Part shown: positions 19,601-29,000 of the stretch, piece by piece
How positions within the stretch are numbered: the stretch's first letter is position 1
How the letters are laid out: each line of letters begins with the position of its first letter
Source: Ideonella benzenivorans
GTDB taxonomy: Bacteria > Pseudomonadota > Gammaproteobacteria > Burkholderiales > Burkholderiaceae_C
DNA: 64,000 nucleotides
NCBI RefSeq assembly: GCF_020387415.1
Contig: NZ_JAGWCB010000010.1
Location: forward strand, 62,001 to 126,000
Direction: 5' to 3'
Made by a program: the position numbers and the translations under genes
Notes under the pieces: generated by a model
Database searches by the model: none
Seen by the model: the letters and a program-made list of their open reading frames with translations, nothing else
What the model was told of the DNA's origin: nothing

Positions 19601-20486
19601 GCGCCGGTGCCTGCACGCTCAGCCCCTGCAAGCCCAGTTGCCCTGCCACCCGCCAGCCCAGCCCCTGGGGACCCTGTTCGATGCCCAGCGACAGCTCCAG
19701 CGTCAAGCGCCCTTCGGTCGGACGCAACGGCAAGCTCGCAGGCAGGTAGGGGGTCCAGCGGGCCAGGTCCAGTTGATCCAAATGCAGATGCACCTGCTCC
19801 GGCCGCTTGGGGTCAAAGGGTGTCAGGCGGGCGCCGGTGTCGAAGCGGCTGCCATCCAGGTCGAACCTCAGGCGCGGCTGCACCTCGGCCGTCTCGTCCG
19901 ACTGGCTCAGCGTCGAGATGAAGGGCAGGTCCAACTGGAGACCGCTGAGCTGGTGCTTCTGGGCCAGCGGACGGTCATCGAAATCGACGCGACCATCCAG
20001 AACCTGCAGGTTGTAGAGCGCAAAGCGGGCCGGCTCCGAGGAGGCCGGCTGGGACGCTGGGGACTGCCAGCGCTTGAGCAGATCGTCCACGTCGTAATGC
20101 CCGTTCGCCGTCCGGGCCAGCTGCAGGTGGGGCGATTGCAGCACCAGGGTCCGCACCACCGGAGCCCGCTGCCACAGCGAGGCGGCGCTGAGCGCCAACG
20201 ACAGTTCGTCCACCGTGAGCTGAGGCGCTTGGCCAGCCTGGGCGGCGCCCACCTGCAGCCCCGTCACCCGCAAGCGCAGGGTGAAGGGGTTGAACCGCAC
20301 GGCTTGGACCTGGACCGGACGCCCCAGCGCCTGGGGCGCATAGGTCTGCACCGCCCACCGCAAACCCCAGGGCACAGCCAGGGCCGCCAAGATGGCCAGG
20401 GCGAGCAGGGTGACCAGCGTGACGGTCAGGCGACGCCGCCAGCCAGGGCGAAGACAGGTGGACGAAACAGCGGAGGCAACAGACAT
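16698..20486 (-). CDS. Very large AsmA-like/DUF748 envelope protein
   Basis: 1262 residues. One N-terminal membrane helix (about 19-41) is followed by a long periplasmic region rich in beta-strands with alternating hydrophobic residues. The AsmA/DUF748 signature VQTYAPQALGRPVQVQAVRFNPFTLRL-type segment follows the anchor. AsmA-like proteins form long grooves that span the periplasm and are linked to phospholipid transport or outer-membrane assembly. The C-terminal about 150 residues resemble an OmpA-type fold that includes VTGTADLAAEHDAVQ. Ala/Pro/Gly-rich linkers lie at about 950-990. The ATG at 20486 was chosen because it places the membrane anchor at residue 19; upstream codons encode low-quality sequence. 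Confidence 0.8.
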   Translation of the reverse strand: MSVASAVSSTCLRPGWRRRLTVTLVTLLALAILAALAVPWGLRWAVQTYAPQALGRPVQVQAVRFNPFTLRLRVTGLQVGAAQAGQAPQLTVDELSLALSAASLWQRAPVVRTLVLQSPHLQLARTANGHYDVDDLLKRWQSPASQPASSEPARFALYNLQVLDGRVDFDDRPLAQKHQLSGLQLDLPFISTLSQSDETAEVQPRLRFDLDGSRFDTGARLTPFDPKRPEQVHLHLDQLDLARWTPYLPASLPLRPTEGRLTLELSLGIEQGPQGLGWRVAGQLGLQGLSVQAPAQARALTLQDLQVSLNALAWPQRRLDVKTMSLKGLRVATQRDAQGRWNWQSWAAAPVQVQPPKPSASAAQAAPTAPAWQLALGQLTLEDAQLAVQDGAVRPAGQWTLAVPNLTLHDGRWPLAEAAHPSRLDVRWQLLSGSAAQPVGEAQAQAEISRAAGQVTVKADGWAVNAWQPYLAHWIVPQLEGTLSAQAKLHWQGEPGAQPLQVELPAVTLDHWKVNEGEGRARRTALAWDQLAVQDVALDTGARTVSVGELRWAQPVVQAARDAKGQINLAQWLKRGPAAPAARPGPATRSAADDGAAWHLTLAKTHLEGGRLQWRDETTGTEPVLIKLDGIGLRAGSLQWPAGKGAALPLQGELRWLAAGRAQKLGTLRWDGQVGLAPWGWKGRVRADQLPLSTAAAYLDGGWPVSVDHAVASARLQTRAQWKPTGLALGIQGEARMNDFRLNSRLGGGNATASEADELLSWQALGLQGLDLRLTPGQAPHVEVGQVRLSDFFARLVVTEQGHLNLNDLAARRAAGLAPPEGATAAPVVVAAAPASAVAVRPGASAAAGGSASVDTGSSAQIIVGGVELTRGRVDFEDHFIRPNYRADLTELNGHIGAFRSDATQMATVQLSGRAAGTAQLEIQGEVNPLARPLALNLNARASDLELAPLSPYAGKYAGYAIERGKLTMDVGYRIDPDGKLDARNRIVLNQLTFGEHIDSPDATKLPVLLAVALLKDRNGVIDLDLPISGSINDPQFSVGGLIVKVIVNLLVKAVTAPFALLTGGGGPDLSQVAFVPGTATLVTGSDAALDKVAKALQDRPGLRMTVTGTADLAAEHDAVQAAWVQERVLAEQRRRALREGEAPDAVLPALTPAQREALVRQLYADTKLPGKPRNLIGLAKDIPVAQMEALLRKAAPVNDDVVRQLALARGIAVRDALLARGLPSERLFLAAPRAHAPAAPASGGDSASAWKPSAELSLATR

Positions 20487-20584
20487 GAGAAACAGGCACA
20501 ACCCGGAGATGACCGTCACTATAGGCCCCTCCCGCACCCGCTTGGCCCATCCCTGTCGGGCCTGTTCGGAGCCAGCAAAGACAA

Positions 20585-20616
20585 GGCCCCTCTGCACCCA
20601 AAGGTTCAGAGGGGCC
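20585..20616 (-). terminator. Terminator in the ubiD-DUF748 gap
   Basis: A perfect 10-bp inverted repeat (GGCCCCTCTG / CAGAGGGGCC) with a 12-nt loop; on the minus strand it is followed by TTGTCTTTG. It lies in the 301-nt gap 20487-20787, in which I see no gene. It probably ends ubiD transcription before the DUF748 gene. Confidence 0.7.
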
Positions 20617-20787
20617 CGGGGTGAGATGCTCACCCATCGGGGCACAGACGAGAATCGGGCCTGGGCCCCAAGGCACGCCGATGGCGCCTTCGAGGATCGC
20701 CTCCGAAGAGGCCTGCACAGCGTACTGCGGTGGCCCCCGCTTGGCAACACGCGACACCTCCGCACAGACCCTGGTCTGCGCGGTGGA

Positions 20788-22344
20788 TCAGCCTCCCGCC
20801 ATCAGGCGGTCGAACAGGACATCCATCCGCTGGCGCACCGAGGCGTCCATTTCGATCGGCCGGCCCCACTCGCGCGAGGTCTCGCCGGCCCACTTGTTGG
20901 TGGCATCCAACCCCATCTTGCCGCCCAGGCCGCTGACTGGCGAGGCGAAGTCCAGGTAGTCGATCGGTGTCTGCGCCACCAATGTGGTGTCGCGCACCGG
21001 ATCCATCCGGGTGGTGATCGCCCAGACCACTTCCTTCCAGTCGCGGATGTTCACGTCCTCGTCGGTCACGACGATGAACTTGGTGTACATGAACTGCCGC
21101 AGAAAGCTCCACAGCCCGAACATCACCCGCTTGGCATGGCCGGGGTAGGCCTTGCGGATGGAGATGACGGCCATGCGGTAGCTGCAACCCTCGGGCGGCA
21201 GGTAGAAGTCGACGATCTCCGGAAACTGCTTTTGCAGCAGGGGTACGAAGACCTCGTTCAAGGCGACGCCCAGCACGGCCGGCTCGTCAGGCGGCTTGCC
21301 GGTGTAGGTGGAGTGGTAGATCGGGTCACGCCGGTGGGTGATCCGGTCGATGCGCAGCACCGGGAACCAGTCCTGCTCGTTGTAATAGCCGGTGTGGTCA
21401 CCATAGGGCCCCTCCAGCGCATGCAGGTAGCCCCCGATCTCCTTGGTGGGCACACCATGCTCGCTGTGCCCGGTGAACCCCGCCGGGGCGGTGGGGATGT
21501 GCCCCTCCAGCACCATCTCGGCCGTGGCCGGCACCTGGAGCTTCAGCGGGCCTTCCCCCACCTGGGTGTCGGCCAGTTCGGTACGACCACCGCGCAGCAG
21601 GCCGGCAAACTGGTACTCGGACAGTGTGTCCGGCACCGGCGTGACCGCGCCCAGCGTGGTCGCCGGGTCGGCCCCCAGCGCCACCGCGATCGGAAACGGC
21701 TGCCCCGCGTTGACCCGACCGAACTCGCGGAAGTCCAGCGCCCCGCCCCGATGCGCCAGCCAGCGCATGATGACCTCGTTGCGGCCGATCACCTGCTGAC
21801 GGTAGATGCCCAGGTTCTGGCGCAGGCGTGGCTGCAGCACCGTTTGTGGCCCCCGCGTCACGACCAGGCCCCAGGTGATCAGCGGGGCCGCGTCCCCTGG
21901 CCAGCAGTGCTGGATCGGCCAGCGGCTCAGGTCCACCGCGGCCCCTTCGATCACCACCTCCTGGCAGGCTGGCGATCCCACCTTCGCGGGCTTCATGTCC
22001 CAGACCGCCTTGGCCATGTCCCAGAGCTTGCCGGCCTCGCGCAGGCTGCGCGGTGGCTCCGGCTCCTTCAAGGCAGCCAGCAGCCGCCCCACCTCGCGCA
22101 GGTCGGTCAGCGTCTCGGCCCCCATCCCCAAGGCGACCCGCCGCGGCGTGCCAAACAGATTGGCCAGCACAGGCACGGTGTGCCCGGTCGGCTGCTCAAA
22201 CAGCAGGGCCGGTCCCTCGGCACGCAAGACCCGGTCCGCCAGGGCCGTCATCTCCAACCGGGGCGACACGGATTGGGACACGCGACGCAGTTCCCCTAGC
22301 TGGTCGAGGCCCTGGATGAAGCCTCTCAGATCACGATATTTCAT
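20788..22344 (-). CDS. ubiD: UbiD, 4-hydroxy-3-polyprenylbenzoate decarboxylase
   Basis: 518 residues, prenylated-FMN-dependent decarboxylase of ubiquinone synthesis. The start [21 protein letters not shown], the middle LRRQGRT-like [11 protein letters not shown] and the [18 protein letters not shown] region with the conserved acid are typical. The C-terminal [22 protein letters not shown] and WGRPIEMD are strongly conserved in UbiD. Its cofactor needs the prenyltransferase UbiX, not encoded nearby. An AT-rich inverted repeat (22339-22345 / 22355-22361) covers the start codon. Confidence 0.96.
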   Translation of the reverse strand: MKYRDLRGFIQGLDQLGELRRVSQSVSPRLEMTALADRVLRAEGPALLFEQPTGHTVPVLANLFGTPRRVALGMGAETLTDLREVGRLLAALKEPEPPRSLREAGKLWDMAKAVWDMKPAKVGSPACQEVVIEGAAVDLSRWPIQHCWPGDAAPLITWGLVVTRGPQTVLQPRLRQNLGIYRQQVIGRNEVIMRWLAHRGGALDFREFGRVNAGQPFPIAVALGADPATTLGAVTPVPDTLSEYQFAGLLRGGRTELADTQVGEGPLKLQVPATAEMVLEGHIPTAPAGFTGHSEHGVPTKEIGGYLHALEGPYGDHTGYYNEQDWFPVLRIDRITHRRDPIYHSTYTGKPPDEPAVLGVALNEVFVPLLQKQFPEIVDFYLPPEGCSYRMAVISIRKAYPGHAKRVMFGLWSFLRQFMYTKFIVVTDEDVNIRDWKEVVWAITTRMDPVRDTTLVAQTPIDYLDFASPVSGLGGKMGLDATNKWAGETSREWGRPIEMDASVRQRMDVLFDRLMAGG

Positions 22345-22610
22345 ACATTTAAGTTATGAAAGATAAAGCTCATATACTTGACCGGTTATTTTTGCTCTTC
22401 CTACAATCCCGGCTGTCAACTCAAGTTCCAGGTTTGCCCGCGCCCCGCCCTGGGGTGCCGTGACAGGGAAACCTTCCGTTCTGACGTGAAGGCCGGCGAG
22501 CACAAGCCCCGGCACCGCAGAGCATCCGATTATCGCCACCCTGGTCTGACCGACGGCGCGATGCCGCACAGACCCGCGAATGGGTGACGACCCGAGAAGA
22601 AAGGAAGGAC

Positions 22611-23546
22611 ATGACTGAACCGCAATGGTGGCAGCGCATGACCGACGCAGTGTCCCGCAGCACAGGAGTGTTCCTGCGCGATGTGGGCCGCGGACTGCTG
22701 GATGTCAGCCACAACATGCTGGCGCTGGTGGGATTGGTGGTCGTTTCGGCCGCCATCTTCCTGGCCGGCCGGGCTGACCTGCGCGCGTCCATTGAGCAGC
22801 AGGCCTATGGCTGGCTGCAGGCGCGCTTGGCGCCGCAAGATGGGGCCGATGCCGGCGACGACACCGAAGACGTCCAGATGCCGGAAGACCCCGGCACGAC
22901 CAGCCTGGCCAACGCCATGGCCATCGACCCCAAGACTCTCAGCCGGCAACAGGTGGTGGTGACCAACTGGCTGGCCCGCCGCTACAAGGTGGCGCCAGAG
23001 CCCGTGGCGCGCCTGGTGCAGGAAGCCTGGCACGTCGGTCAGCGCACGGGCATGGACCCGACCCTGATCCTGGCCGTGGTGGCCGTCGAGTCCAGCTTCA
23101 ACCCCTTCGCCCAGAGTGCTGTGGGCGCCCAGGGGCTGATGCAGGTGATGACCCGCGTGCACAACCAGAAGTACCAGGCCTTTGGCGGTGCCTTGACGGC
23201 CTTCGACCCGGTGACCAACCTGCGGGTGGGTGTCCAGGTGCTGCGCGAGTGCATCTCCCGTGCCGGCGGCGTCGAGGCCGGTTTGCGCTACTACGTGGGA
23301 GCGGCCAACGCCGACAACGATGGTGGCTACGCCGGGCGCGTGCTGGCCGAGCAGGACAAGCTGCGCCGGGTGGCGGCTGGACAGAAGATCTCGGTGAACG
23401 CCCAGAATGCCGTGGCGGCCGCAACCGCACCGCCCGCACCAGCGTCCCACGCCGACCTGAACGCCGCCCCCGCGCCGGCCAAGAGCGAGCCGCCGGTGGG
23501 CCACCTGCAGGACAAGAACGACCATGTCGCGCTGGTGACGGGCTGA
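22611..23546 (+). CDS. Membrane-anchored lytic transglycosylase (SLT domain)
   Basis: 311 residues. A membrane anchor at about 37-53 is followed by an acidic linker and an SLT lysozyme-like domain from about residue 130. The catalytic Glu160 is in VAVESSFNPFAQS, followed by GAQGLMQVM. Such enzymes cleave the peptidoglycan glycan chain with formation of 1,6-anhydro-muramic ends, for remodelling or insertion of envelope machines. The C-terminal about 45 residues are Ala/Pro-rich and disordered-looking. GGAAGGA precedes the ATG at 22611. Divergent from ubiD across a 266-nt AT-richer gap. Confidence 0.88.
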   Translation: MTEPQWWQRMTDAVSRSTGVFLRDVGRGLLDVSHNMLALVGLVVVSAAIFLAGRADLRASIEQQAYGWLQARLAPQDGADAGDDTEDVQMPEDPGTTSLANAMAIDPKTLSRQQVVVTNWLARRYKVAPEPVARLVQEAWHVGQRTGMDPTLILAVVAVESSFNPFAQSAVGAQGLMQVMTRVHNQKYQAFGGALTAFDPVTNLRVGVQVLRECISRAGGVEAGLRYYVGAANADNDGGYAGRVLAEQDKLRRVAAGQKISVNAQNAVAAATAPPAPASHADLNAAPAPAKSEPPVGHLQDKNDHVALVTG

Positions 23547-23549
23547 AGT

Positions 23550-23555
23550 TACACT
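23550..23555 (+). promoter_or_regulatory. Candidate -10 hexamer for the glyA transcript
   Basis: TACACT begins 4 nt after the transglycosylase stop. A start about 7 nt downstream falls on the first base of the riboswitch P1 stem (23562), a spacing that supports both calls. No clear -35 was identified. Confidence 0.5.
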
Positions 23556-23561
23556 AGCAGC

Positions 23562-23712
23562 CTTCACGCAACTGGCGATAGAAGGTGGTCGGCGGGCACC
23601 GATGCTCACCGCCCCGCCTGCGAGGTGGATCACCACCGGGAAGCGTGAAGCCCCCGGGCGCCGCGGATGCGGCCCACGGGGTGATCGATCTGCCGTTCGC
23701 CTGGGCAACCCG
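23562..23712 (+). ncRNA. ZTP (pfl) riboswitch upstream of glyA
   Basis: The order of conserved elements matches the ZTP/ZMP-sensing pfl motif. P1 left arm CTTCACGC (23562-23569) pairs perfectly with GCGTGAAG (23643-23650). ACTGGCG (23571-23577) follows the left arm, and ACCACCGGG with AAGCG precedes the right arm. The distal CCGNNCGCCTGGGCA block at 23693-23707 supplies the conserved pseudoknot and ligand-site sequence. Between GGTGG and CCACC there is an extended internal stem instead of a short loop. ZTP riboswitches respond to the purine intermediate ZMP/ZTP when one-carbon folate is low and turn on genes such as glyA, which is the next gene. A T-rich stretch (CTTTTCG) follows at about 23719. 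Confidence 0.88.
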
Positions 23713-23775
23713 CACCTGCTTTTCGTTGACACGCAGGCCGCCGGGTGAACTCGCCCCGACTTGAAGGAAGCTTCC

Positions 23776-25026
23776 ATGTTCGACCGTACCCAATCGACGA
23801 TCGCCAACGTCGACCCCGAGCTGTGGGCCGCGATCCAGGCCGAGAACCAACGCCAGGAAGAGCACATCGAGCTCATCGCCTCGGAAAACTACACCTCGCC
23901 CGCCGTGATGCAGGCCCAGGGCAGCCAGCTGACCAACAAGTACGCTGAAGGCTACCCCGGCAAGCGCTATTACGGTGGCTGCGAGAACGTGGACGTGGTT
24001 GAGCAACTGGCCATCGACCGCGTCAAGCAGCTGTTCGGCGCCAACTTCGCCAACGTGCAGCCCAACTCCGGTTCGCAAGCGAACCAGGCCGTGTTCTTCG
24101 GCCTGCTGCAGCCCGGCGACACCATCATGGGCATGAGCCTGGCCGAAGGCGGCCACCTGACCCACGGCATGCCGCTGAACATGTCGGGCAAGTGGTTCAA
24201 GGTCGTGAGCTACGGCCTGGACGCCAACGAGGACATCGACTACGCCGCCATGGAAGCCCTGGCGCGTGAGCACAAGCCCAAGCTGATCATCGCCGGCGCC
24301 TCGGCCTTCGCGCTGCGCATTGATTTCGCGCGCTTTGCCAAGGTGGCCAAGGAAATCGGCGCCTACTTCATGGTGGACATGGCCCACTACGCCGGCCTGG
24401 TGGCTGCGGGCGTCTACCCGAACCCGGTGCCGCATGCCGACGTGGTGACCTCCACCACCCACAAGAGCCTGCGCGGCCCGCGTGGCGGCATCATCCTGAT
24501 GAACCACGAGGACATCGCCAAGAAGATCAACTCGGCGATCTTCCCAGGCATCCAGGGTGGCCCGCTGATGCACGTCATCGCTGGCAAGGCCGTGGCCTTC
24601 AAGGAAGCGCTGAGCCCCGAGTTCAAGGCCTACCAGGAACAGGTGGTCAAGAACGCCAAGGTGCTGGCCGAGACCCTGATCTCGCGCGGCCTGCGCATCG
24701 TGTCCGGCCGCACGGAAAGCCATGTGATGCTGGTGGACCTGCGTCCCAAGGGTCTGACTGGCAAGGAAGCCGAAGCCATCCTGGGCGCCGCCCACATGAC
24801 CTGCAACAAGAACGGCATCCCCAACGACCCGCAAAAGCCGATGGTGACCAGCGGCATCCGTCTGGGCACGCCAGCCATGACCACCCGCGGCTTCAAGGAA
24901 GAGCAGGTGCGCGCCACCGCCAACCTGATCGCCGATGTGCTGGACAACCCGCATGACGAAGCCAACATCGCCCGCGTGCGCGAGCAGGTGGCGGCCCTCA
25001 CGCGCGACTTCCCGGTCTATCGCTGA
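23776..25026 (+). CDS. glyA: Serine hydroxymethyltransferase
   Basis: 416 residues, PLP enzyme converting serine and tetrahydrofolate to glycine and 5,10-methylene-THF, the main one-carbon source. The PLP Lys230 is in [14 protein letters not shown], and the N-terminal [19 protein letters not shown] and [13 protein letters not shown] are typical. GAAGGAAG (23763-23770) precedes the ATG at 23776, ruling out the longer in-frame start. Control by the upstream ZTP riboswitch is strongly indicated; a 14-bp hairpin follows the gene. Confidence 0.97.
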   Translation: MFDRTQSTIANVDPELWAAIQAENQRQEEHIELIASENYTSPAVMQAQGSQLTNKYAEGYPGKRYYGGCENVDVVEQLAIDRVKQLFGANFANVQPNSGSQANQAVFFGLLQPGDTIMGMSLAEGGHLTHGMPLNMSGKWFKVVSYGLDANEDIDYAAMEALAREHKPKLIIAGASAFALRIDFARFAKVAKEIGAYFMVDMAHYAGLVAAGVYPNPVPHADVVTSTTHKSLRGPRGGIILMNHEDIAKKINSAIFPGIQGGPLMHVIAGKAVAFKEALSPEFKAYQEQVVKNAKVLAETLISRGLRIVSGRTESHVMLVDLRPKGLTGKEAEAILGAAHMTCNKNGIPNDPQKPMVTSGIRLGTPAMTTRGFKEEQVRATANLIADVLDNPHDEANIARVREQVAALTRDFPVYR

Positions 25027-25070
25027 GTTGTGCCAGGGAGCGGCAGGCGCTGCCCTCCCCAGCATGAACG

Positions 25071-25103
25071 CGGGCCCGCCAACGCCAGACGTTGGCGGGC
25101 CCG
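25071..25103 (+). terminator. Terminator hairpin between glyA and nrdR
   Basis: A perfect 14-bp GC-rich inverted repeat (arms 25071-25084 and 25090-25103, starting CGGGCCCGCC) with a 5-nt loop. No T tract follows, so termination may be partial. Confidence 0.65.
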
Positions 25104-25148
25104 TCGCCTATCCGGCGCCAGTCATCCTCATTTGAGTCGGAGCCTCCC

Positions 25149-25592
25149 ATGCGCTGCCCCTACTGTGCCCACGACGAAACCCAGGTCGTCGAAACCCGCG
25201 AATCGGATGAAGGCGATGTGGTGCGCCGGCGCCGGCGCTGCACCAAGTGCGACAAGCGCTTCACCACCTACGAACGGGCGGAAATCTCGCTGCCCGCGGT
25301 CGTCAAGCGAAGCGGTGCCCGGGTGGAGTTCGACCCGGCGAAGCTGCGCGCCTCGATGACCCTGGCGCTGCGCAAGCGGCAGGTGAGCATCGAACAGGTG
25401 GATGCCGCCATCGAACGCATCCAGGACAAGCTGCTGGCCAGCGGCCTGCGCGAGATCCCGTCCACCCGGGTCGGCGAACTGGTGATGCGCGAGCTCAAGC
25501 GCCTGGACAAGGTGGCCTACGTCCGCTTTGCCTCGGTGTACCGCAGCTTCGAGGACGTAGACGAGTTCAGCCGCCTGATCAAGGAAATCTGA
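25149..25592 (+). CDS. nrdR: Transcriptional repressor NrdR
   Basis: 147 residues. It represses ribonucleotide reductase genes according to ATP/dATP. The N-terminal zinc ribbon has Cys3-x2-Cys6 and Cys31-x2-Cys34 ([16 protein letters not shown]), and an ATP-cone domain follows at about 49-139. The ATG at 25149 gives exactly the family N-terminus MRCPYC. It is located next to glyA as in many Burkholderiales and convergent with the pilus cluster. Confidence 0.96.
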   Translation: MRCPYCAHDETQVVETRESDEGDVVRRRRRCTKCDKRFTTYERAEISLPAVVKRSGARVEFDPAKLRASMTLALRKRQVSIEQVDAAIERIQDKLLASGLREIPSTRVGELVMRELKRLDKVAYVRFASVYRSFEDVDEFSRLIKEI

Positions 25593-25622
25593 ACCCGCGC
25601 CGTCACGGCCCGACGCGCAGGC

Positions 25623-26060
25623 TCACTGCCAGCACTGCGCCGTCGTGGCGTCAGTGTCCTGCCCCTTGGCGCCGGTGCTCGTCAGGGTCAGGGTGCCGCA
25701 GGGGTCACCCGACTGGGTCGGCTCGGCGCTCAGCGTGTAACCCTGGCCGGTGCCCGAGATCTCCACCGAGATCGTGTAGTACTTGGCGCTGTCCGAGGCC
25801 CCCGCCGGCGAAGTCGTGAGGTTGCCCGGCAGCACCGCGCCGGTGTAGCCCTGGAGGCTGGTGCTGTAGTAGCGCTGCATGAACTGCTCGGCTTGCAGCA
25901 GCACCGTCTCCGCATCGGCACGCCGGCCCTTGCGCACCTGACTCACATAGCTCGGGTAGGCCACGGCCGCTAGGATCGCCACCACGGCCACCACAATCAT
26001 CAGTTCGATCAGGGTGAAACCGCGGTGGGCCGAGGGCCGGTCAACGACAGAGTTCGACAT
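25623..26060 (-). CDS. pilE: Type IV pilin-like protein PilE
   Basis: 145 residues. The prepilin leader ends before the processing site RG^FTLIELMIVVAVVAILAAVAYPSY; Glu5 of the mature form is present. The C-terminal domain has two cysteines (near GDPCGTL and TTAQCWQ) that would form the pilin disulphide loop. AGGAA precedes the ATG at 26060. It is the last gene of the minus-strand minor-pilin cluster, so it is a minor or cluster-associated pilin and not necessarily the major subunit. Confidence 0.9.
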   Translation of the reverse strand: MSNSVVDRPSAHRGFTLIELMIVVAVVAILAAVAYPSYVSQVRKGRRADAETVLLQAEQFMQRYYSTSLQGYTGAVLPGNLTTSPAGASDSAKYYTISVEISGTGQGYTLSAEPTQSGDPCGTLTLTSTGAKGQDTDATTAQCWQ

Positions 26061-26080
26061 AGGGTTCCTGGCTCGCTGGC

Positions 26081-29000
26081 TCATGGCGTGGGCGGGTTGA
26101 GGATTTGACGCCAGACGCGGTCGGTGATGACATTCCCGGCGGGCCGCGGCGGCCCGGGCACGCAGAGCTCCTCGGCCTCATTGCTGGTGTTGACGATCAC
26201 GGTCAAGCAGAAGCCCTCGCCGCACTTATGGCCCGGATCAGGCAGGCACTGGGTGACATTTGGCTGATCGCCCACCACCCCCTCCTGATTGGACAGCAGC
26301 TTGTCGATGCCGTCCGCCGTACTCTTCATGCCGGCCACCACCGTGTCGGAACCGTTGACCACGCCATCCCCATTGGTGTCGAACACCGGCGAGGTCAGCG
26401 CCGCACCGCTCACGGCGTCCACAATGAAGTTGTAGCCAGTCCCCACGTTGCTTTCGCACATGGCCGCCGGTGCCGCCGGCACGATGGAGCTGAAATAAAC
26501 CACGCTCAGGATGCTCTGCGGGGCGTAAACCACCCGCTGACCGGCCATGATGTTCAGGTCCAGGTACCAGCCCTTCCTGACGGTCCAGTCCACCGCGTTC
26601 GACGACAACTTGTAGTAGGTGTTGGTCACGGTCTTGCCGTTCGCTGTCTGGTCCACCGTCACGGGATGTTCCGTGTCAATGGTCTGTTGAACCAGCACGT
26701 TGCGCTGAGGGGCGGTCACCCCGTTGAACGGGCTGACGGTTCCCCCAGCAGCCCCCCGGGCTGTGGAATCCCACACCCCATAGAAAGACTGCATGCCGGT
26801 GCTGGTGGCATCGGCCGCATCAAACAGCTTGCCGGTGCCGAACAGCACCACATAGCCCTGGGTCGGGTGCGCCATCACAATCGGCGCTGCCGTGATGGGC
26901 TGCACATTGTTCGCGCCATCCTGGGCCGTGAACAACGGCGCCCCACCAAACGACACCTTCCAGGTTGACGTGTCCGTCCCGTCAGTGAAGTCGAAGCGCC
27001 ACAGATTCCCCAGCAGATCCCCCGCATAAGCGGCGTACACCTCCTGGTGCGAATTGCGCAGCAGGTACACCCCACCCAGCCCATTGCCCGTGCCGGTCGG
27101 CACCTGGATCGACTTGACCACGCTGCCGGTCTGCACATCGACAACCAGCAGCGCCGCACGGCCATTCGCGCTGTACGGGCCATTGCCAATGAAGGCATAC
27201 CAACCGGACTGCCCCGCCAACTTGCCCCCCTGAATGGGACCGACCCGCATGTCACCCTGCACATAGCCCAGGTCGTTGTCGGTCAGCTCCCACTGCACCG
27301 TGTTGCTGCCCAGAGCACCGGTGGGGTCGGTGGTGGCCAGGTTCAAGGCAAACACCCCTCGTCCGCCCGCCCCCATGCTGCCCACCAAGACATTGGTCCA
27401 GCGTGGGCTGTTCTCGCCCTGCGGGGTGATGTAGGCATCGGACTCCACCGTCGGGCCGTCGACGAAGAAATGATGGTAGTTCGTCGTGGTGCCATAGGTC
27501 TTCGACGCCACCAAGGACAGGTTCGGGAAGCCGACCCGCGGCACATAGCCGAACAGTTCCTTGCCGTCGCTGCCGCGGAACAAATGGAAGATGCCCGCAT
27601 TGGCCCCCACCGCAACCACCCCCTCGGACCGGGCCGCCTTTTGGGCCAAATAGCCGGCATACCCGGCGTTCCAAGTGGTATCGCTCAGCTTGTCATAACC
27701 CAGATTCACCAAGTTCTTGACATAGACCGGCGGTGAATTGATGAAATCGCCGAGCAACTGGCCGCCACGTGAGCGGAAGGTCTTGGCTGCCCCCTCATTG
27801 CTGGTGTCGCCCCGGATGTAATTGACCAACGCGTCACCGTCAAAACCCGAAGAGCCCACGATCAGGCTCTTGTCAGACGTGCTCAGGCCGTTGACCGAAA
27901 AGGCCTCGGGAGACGAACCACTCCAGGTGAAAAGATTGCGGCTGGCCAGATCCGGCAGCACCTTCGAAGCCTGCCACACGGGCGCGGCATTGGCCCCGCC
28001 CAGCACGCTGCCATTGGTATCCAAGCGATAGGCCAGGACATCACCCGTCCACGCCCCGGAGCGATAGGTCGGGACGAACTTGATGTTGTCCTGCACCAGG
28101 GTGGAGGCCACGGTTGCTACACCGGCTTCCCGTCCGTCATTGCCCACGGCCTTGCCAAAGGCATTGGACAAGGCGTTTGTCAGTTCGGTCACATTTTTGG
28201 CAGACGCAAAATCGCCCCCGGTATTAACCGCCGCATGCCAGAGATCGTCAATTTTTTCTGGATTTGAAGTGTTCTGGCCTGGAAGAGGATCTGGCCAACC
28301 AATGGTGCCATTGGCCAGCTGCGCCAGCGTCGATGCCTTTGCGGCATCCGTGGAGGCATCCAAAGTCCCCTTGACGCCGATCCCCACCGTGAATTGGCTC
28401 AAATGCTGCCAGAACGCAATATCACCATCCACGGGCGTGATGTTGTTTGCAATACTGGTATCCAAGTCCCGGATATACCATCGCATGGCTGCATCCGCCA
28501 GCGTATTGGAATATTTTTTTGGCGCGTCACTGTAAGGACGCCCCGGAACGTACTGATAAGGCGTATAGCTGTTGGGGTTTTGTCCAGGATTGGTGGAACT
28601 ATAGGGATAACTGTAGGTATTGGTCGAAGTGTCCAGATCCCCTGCCGCAGTGTAATCGTCGTTGTAATAACCATCCGTGGTCAGCACATTGACAGACCGC
28701 CGGCAAGCCAAACGTTCATTCCCAGGCGCCGTTGTCGCCCCAGGCACCGTGGCCCATGGGCTGTAGGCATCGGATTTCCGGTTGTAGAAATACCCGCCCA
28801 CGGCATCCACTGCCGTGCGCAGCGGCGTCCCCCCGGTGGATTCGATGCTCTGAACACCCGTGAGCACCTTTCCCAACCAGTTGGCATCCAACTGGGCCAC
28901 ACCCAGCTCAATCACCTTAAAGGACGCGGAACCGCCGCCCTCGACGGTAGAGGCAGAAGTCTTGTTGATTCGCCCCCATCCCGCCCTCAGTTGATCCTTG

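Noticed and set aside
18078-20624. Long plus-strand open frame opposite the DUF748 gene
   Set aside because: Gln/Arg/Leu/Gly low-complexity shadow; the minus-strand protein has an anchor and a continuous family pattern.
23562-23712. Glycine riboswitch before glyA
   Set aside because: No tandem glycine-aptamer consensus; the P1 pairing, ACTGGCG and CGCCTGGGCA blocks fit the ZTP motif far better.
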